Assembly (NCBI GenBank): GCA_030248215.1
Contig: JASANG010001409.1
Location: 354,048-418,047 of the forward strand
Source of the DNA: Enoplolaimus lenunculus
Lineage: Eukaryota; Nematoda; Enoplea; Enoplida; Thoracostomopsidae
Direction: 5' to 3'
Length of the DNA stretch: 64,000 nt
Shown here piece after piece: positions 62,157 through 64,000 of this stretch. The position numbers and the translations under genes are program-made. Below the pieces are notes generated by a model. The model was given only the letters and a program-made list of their open reading frames with translations. It did no database searches and was not told where the DNA came from. Each line of letters opens with the position of its first letter. Within the stretch, counting starts at the first letter, position 1.

Positions 62157-63334
62157 GGCCAATGTAACGAATAGCGGCGGAACAGTGTTATAAGCATATT
62201 CCTGAGCGTAAGCCTAAGCCTAAGCCTAAACCTAAGGGTTAGAATGAGCATATTCCTAAGCCTAAGCCTAAGACTAAGCCTAAGCGTTAGAATGAGCATA
62301 TACCTAAGCCTAAGCCTAAGCCTAAGCGTTAGAATGAGCATATTCCTAAGCCTAAGCCTAAGACTAAGCGTTAGAATGAGCATATACCTAAGCCTAAGCC
62401 TAAGCCTAAGCGTTAGAATGAGCATATTCCTAAGCCTAAGACTAAGCCTAAGCGTTAGAATGAGCATATACCTAAGCCTAAGCCTAAGCCTAAGCGTTAG
62501 AATGAGCATATTCCTAAGCCTAAGCCTAAGCCTAAGCGTTAGAATGAGCATATTCCTAAGCCTAAGCCTAAGCCTAAGCGTTAGAATGAGCATATACCTA
62601 AGCCTAAGCCTAAGCCTAAGCGTTAGAATGAGCATATTCCTAAGCCTAAGCCTAAGCCTAAGCGTTAGAATGAGCATATTCCTAAGCCTAAGCCTAAGCC
62701 TAAGCGTTAGAATGAGCATATTCCTAAGCCTAAGCCTAAGACTAAGCCTAAGCGTTAGAATGAGCATATTCCTAAGCCTAAGCCTAAGCCTAAGCGTTAG
62801 AATGAGCATATTCCTAAGCCTAAGACTAAGCCTAAGCGTTAGAATGAGCATATACCTAAGCCTAAGCCTAAGCCTAAGCGTTAGAATGAGCATATTCCTA
62901 AGCCTAAGACTAAGCCTAAGCGTTAGAATGAGCATATACCTAAGCCTAAGCCTAAGCCTAAGCGTTAGAATGAGCATATTCCTAAGCCTAAGCCTAAGCC
63001 TAAGCGTTAGAATGAGCATATTCCTAAGCCTAAGCCTAAGCCTAAGCGTTAGAATGAGCATATACCTAAGCCTAAGCCTAAGCCTAAGCGTTAGAATGAG
63101 CATATTCCTAAGCCTAAGCCTAAGCCTAAGCGTTAGAATGAGCATATTCCTAAGCCTAAGCCTAAGCCTAAGCGTTAGAATGAGCATATTCCTAAGCCTA
63201 AGCCTAAGCCTAAGCGTTAGAATGGGCATATTCCTAAGCCTAAGCCTAAGCCAAGCAAAAAATAGTCTAATGCTTAAGCTTACTTTAGTTTAGTCCCACA
63301 GAAACACGTTTCGTCCCTGATGTTTACATGGGCC
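62157..63334 (+). mobile_element. TTAGGC-core hAT MITE, type A, expanded to 1.18 kb
   Basis: Ends GGCCAATGTAACGAATAGC and CTGATGTTTACATGGGCC. Flanks CGTAGTCT / CGTTTTCT, 6 of 8. Carries about 24 units of a 42-bp repeat. Confidence 0.85.
62238..63225. repeat. 42-bp higher-order repeat of GCCTAA hexamers
   Basis: Spacer CGTTAGAATGAGCATATTC or ...CATATAC plus three or four hexamers. Commonest period 42 (62495, 62537, 62579). Being 3 x 14 it leaves both strands open (389 and 349 codons), which are not genes. Confidence 0.9.
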
Positions 63335-63395
63335 CGTTTTCTCAACTGTGTATAGCATCTATTATTAAGCTCTCATTTCTGTTGACTTGTCTCAT
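63335..63395. mobile_element. TATTCTCAAATG-type MITE, left arm only
   Basis: CCCGTTTTCTCAACTGTG with TATAGCATCTATTA, abutting the expanded MITE. Confidence 0.4.
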
Positions 63396-63401
63396 TGCTT
63401 A

Positions 63402-64000
63402 GGGTTGCGCTATACTTGACGTCCGGCGCAGTCCGTCACCGTCCGACAGTTCAATACCGCACGGTGACCGACGGCGTGGTACGGGTAACTGACGGCGCCA
63501 TACGGGTAACTGACGGCGCCATACGGGTAACTGACGGCGCCATACGGGTAACTGACGGCGCCATACGGGTAACTGACGGCGCCATACGGGTAACTGACGG
63601 CGCCATACGGGTAACTGACGGCGCCATACGGGTAACTGACGGCGCCATACGGGCCTCCCTCCCCCCCCAACTGACGGCGCGATACGGGTAACTGACGGCG
63701 CCATACGGGTAACTGACGGCGCCATACGGGTAACTGACGGCGCCTCACTACGGGTACGTACCCCCCCCCCCCCCACTGACGGAGCCATACGGGTAACTGA
63801 CGGCGCCATACGGGTAACTGACGGCGCCATACGGGTAACTGACGGCGCCATACGGGTAACTGACGGCGCCATACGGTAACCTGGCGCCATACGGGTAACT
63901 GACGGCGCCATACGGGTAACTGACGGCGCCATACGGGTAACTGACGGCGCCATACGGGTAACTGACGGCGCCATACGGGTAACTGACGGCGCCATACGGA
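63402..64000. mobile_element. GGGTTGCGC-ended Harbinger-like MITE with expanded 21-bp array, runs off window
   Basis: GGGTTGCGCTATACTTGACG follows TTA at 63399-63401. The interior is about 22 units of GGTAACTGACGGCGCCATACG, interrupted at 63651-63680 and by C14 at 63761-63774. The right end is outside the window. Frames over it on both strands are repeat artefacts. Confidence 0.8.

Noticed and set aside
62060-63293. Open frames of 389 and 349 codons
   Set aside because: They are the 42-bp MITE array read on either strand (Leu/Arg or Ser/Leu periodic), not proteins.
63395-63995. Several frames of MAPSVTR-like repeats
   Set aside because: Translations of the 21-bp minisatellite, present in several frames at once.
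1-64000. LTR retroelements, Polintons or other virus-like elements
   Set aside because: No long terminal repeats, capsid, envelope, integrase or polymerase-like frames were recognised in the window.

Overview
The window is eukaryotic nuclear DNA, most likely from an invertebrate animal. The evidence is AT-rich sequence, split genes with GT-AG introns, tRNA-derived elements with Pol III boxes, and a very dense cover of short non-autonomous DNA transposons. The species cannot be fixed from sequence alone. The hexamer TTAGGC, the telomere unit best known from nematodes, is everywhere, but here it sits inside transposons and so does not identify the host.

The dominant component is one superfamily of roughly 50 short elements (about 150-350 bp, two expanded beyond 1 kb). 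Their middle is made of (TTAGGC)n/(GCCTAA)n plus short spacers. They end in GGCCAATG...CATGGGCC and several are flanked by exact 8-bp target duplications, which points to hAT transposition. Three end types, here called A, B and C, share one related core. Hybrid-ended copies exist, one with an exact 8-bp duplication. The same material has grown into higher-order tandem arrays at 17781-18853, 36272-36554 and 62157-63334, and into a 147-bp satellite at 38161-39715.

Other families seen: a ~160-bp hAT-like MITE (CAGGCCCGTAGCC ends); a Tc1/mariner-like MITE (TA, CTGTAGTGACCC ends); several PIF/Harbinger-like MITEs with TWA duplications (GGGTTGCGC, TGCGGGGTTCAC and AAGCCCTATTC ends); palindromic CACTG-ended MITEs; a TTAA-flanked piggyBac-like MITE with a tRNA-Gly-like centre; and several smaller families. 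Nested insertions give relative ages. No transposase, reverse transcriptase, integrase, capsid or envelope frame was recognised, so every mobile element here looks non-autonomous.

Host genes are few. The best supported is a four-exon beta-propeller gene at 31151-35455 (+) whose introns all carry these MITEs and whose poly(A) signal overlaps the stop codon. Next is a two-exon gene at 25490-26714 (+) for a small secreted, cysteine-containing, Asn/Lys-rich protein. Weaker candidates are a VWC-like cysteine-rich exon (57917-58073), a possible RRM-like exon (56059-56178, with 56757 onward) and a coding-like remnant near 19622-19850.

Layout: 1-24 kb, MITEs and tandem arrays with no convincing gene; 25-36 kb, the two genes with MITE-filled introns; 36-40 kb, telomere-like array, palindromes and the 147-bp satellite; 40-56 kb, MITEs and tRNA-like elements; 56-58 kb, candidate exons; 58-64 kb, a SINE, MITEs and two large minisatellites running to the window end. 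The longest open frames (530, 551, 389 and 349 codons) are artefacts of tandem repeats whose unit is a multiple of three.
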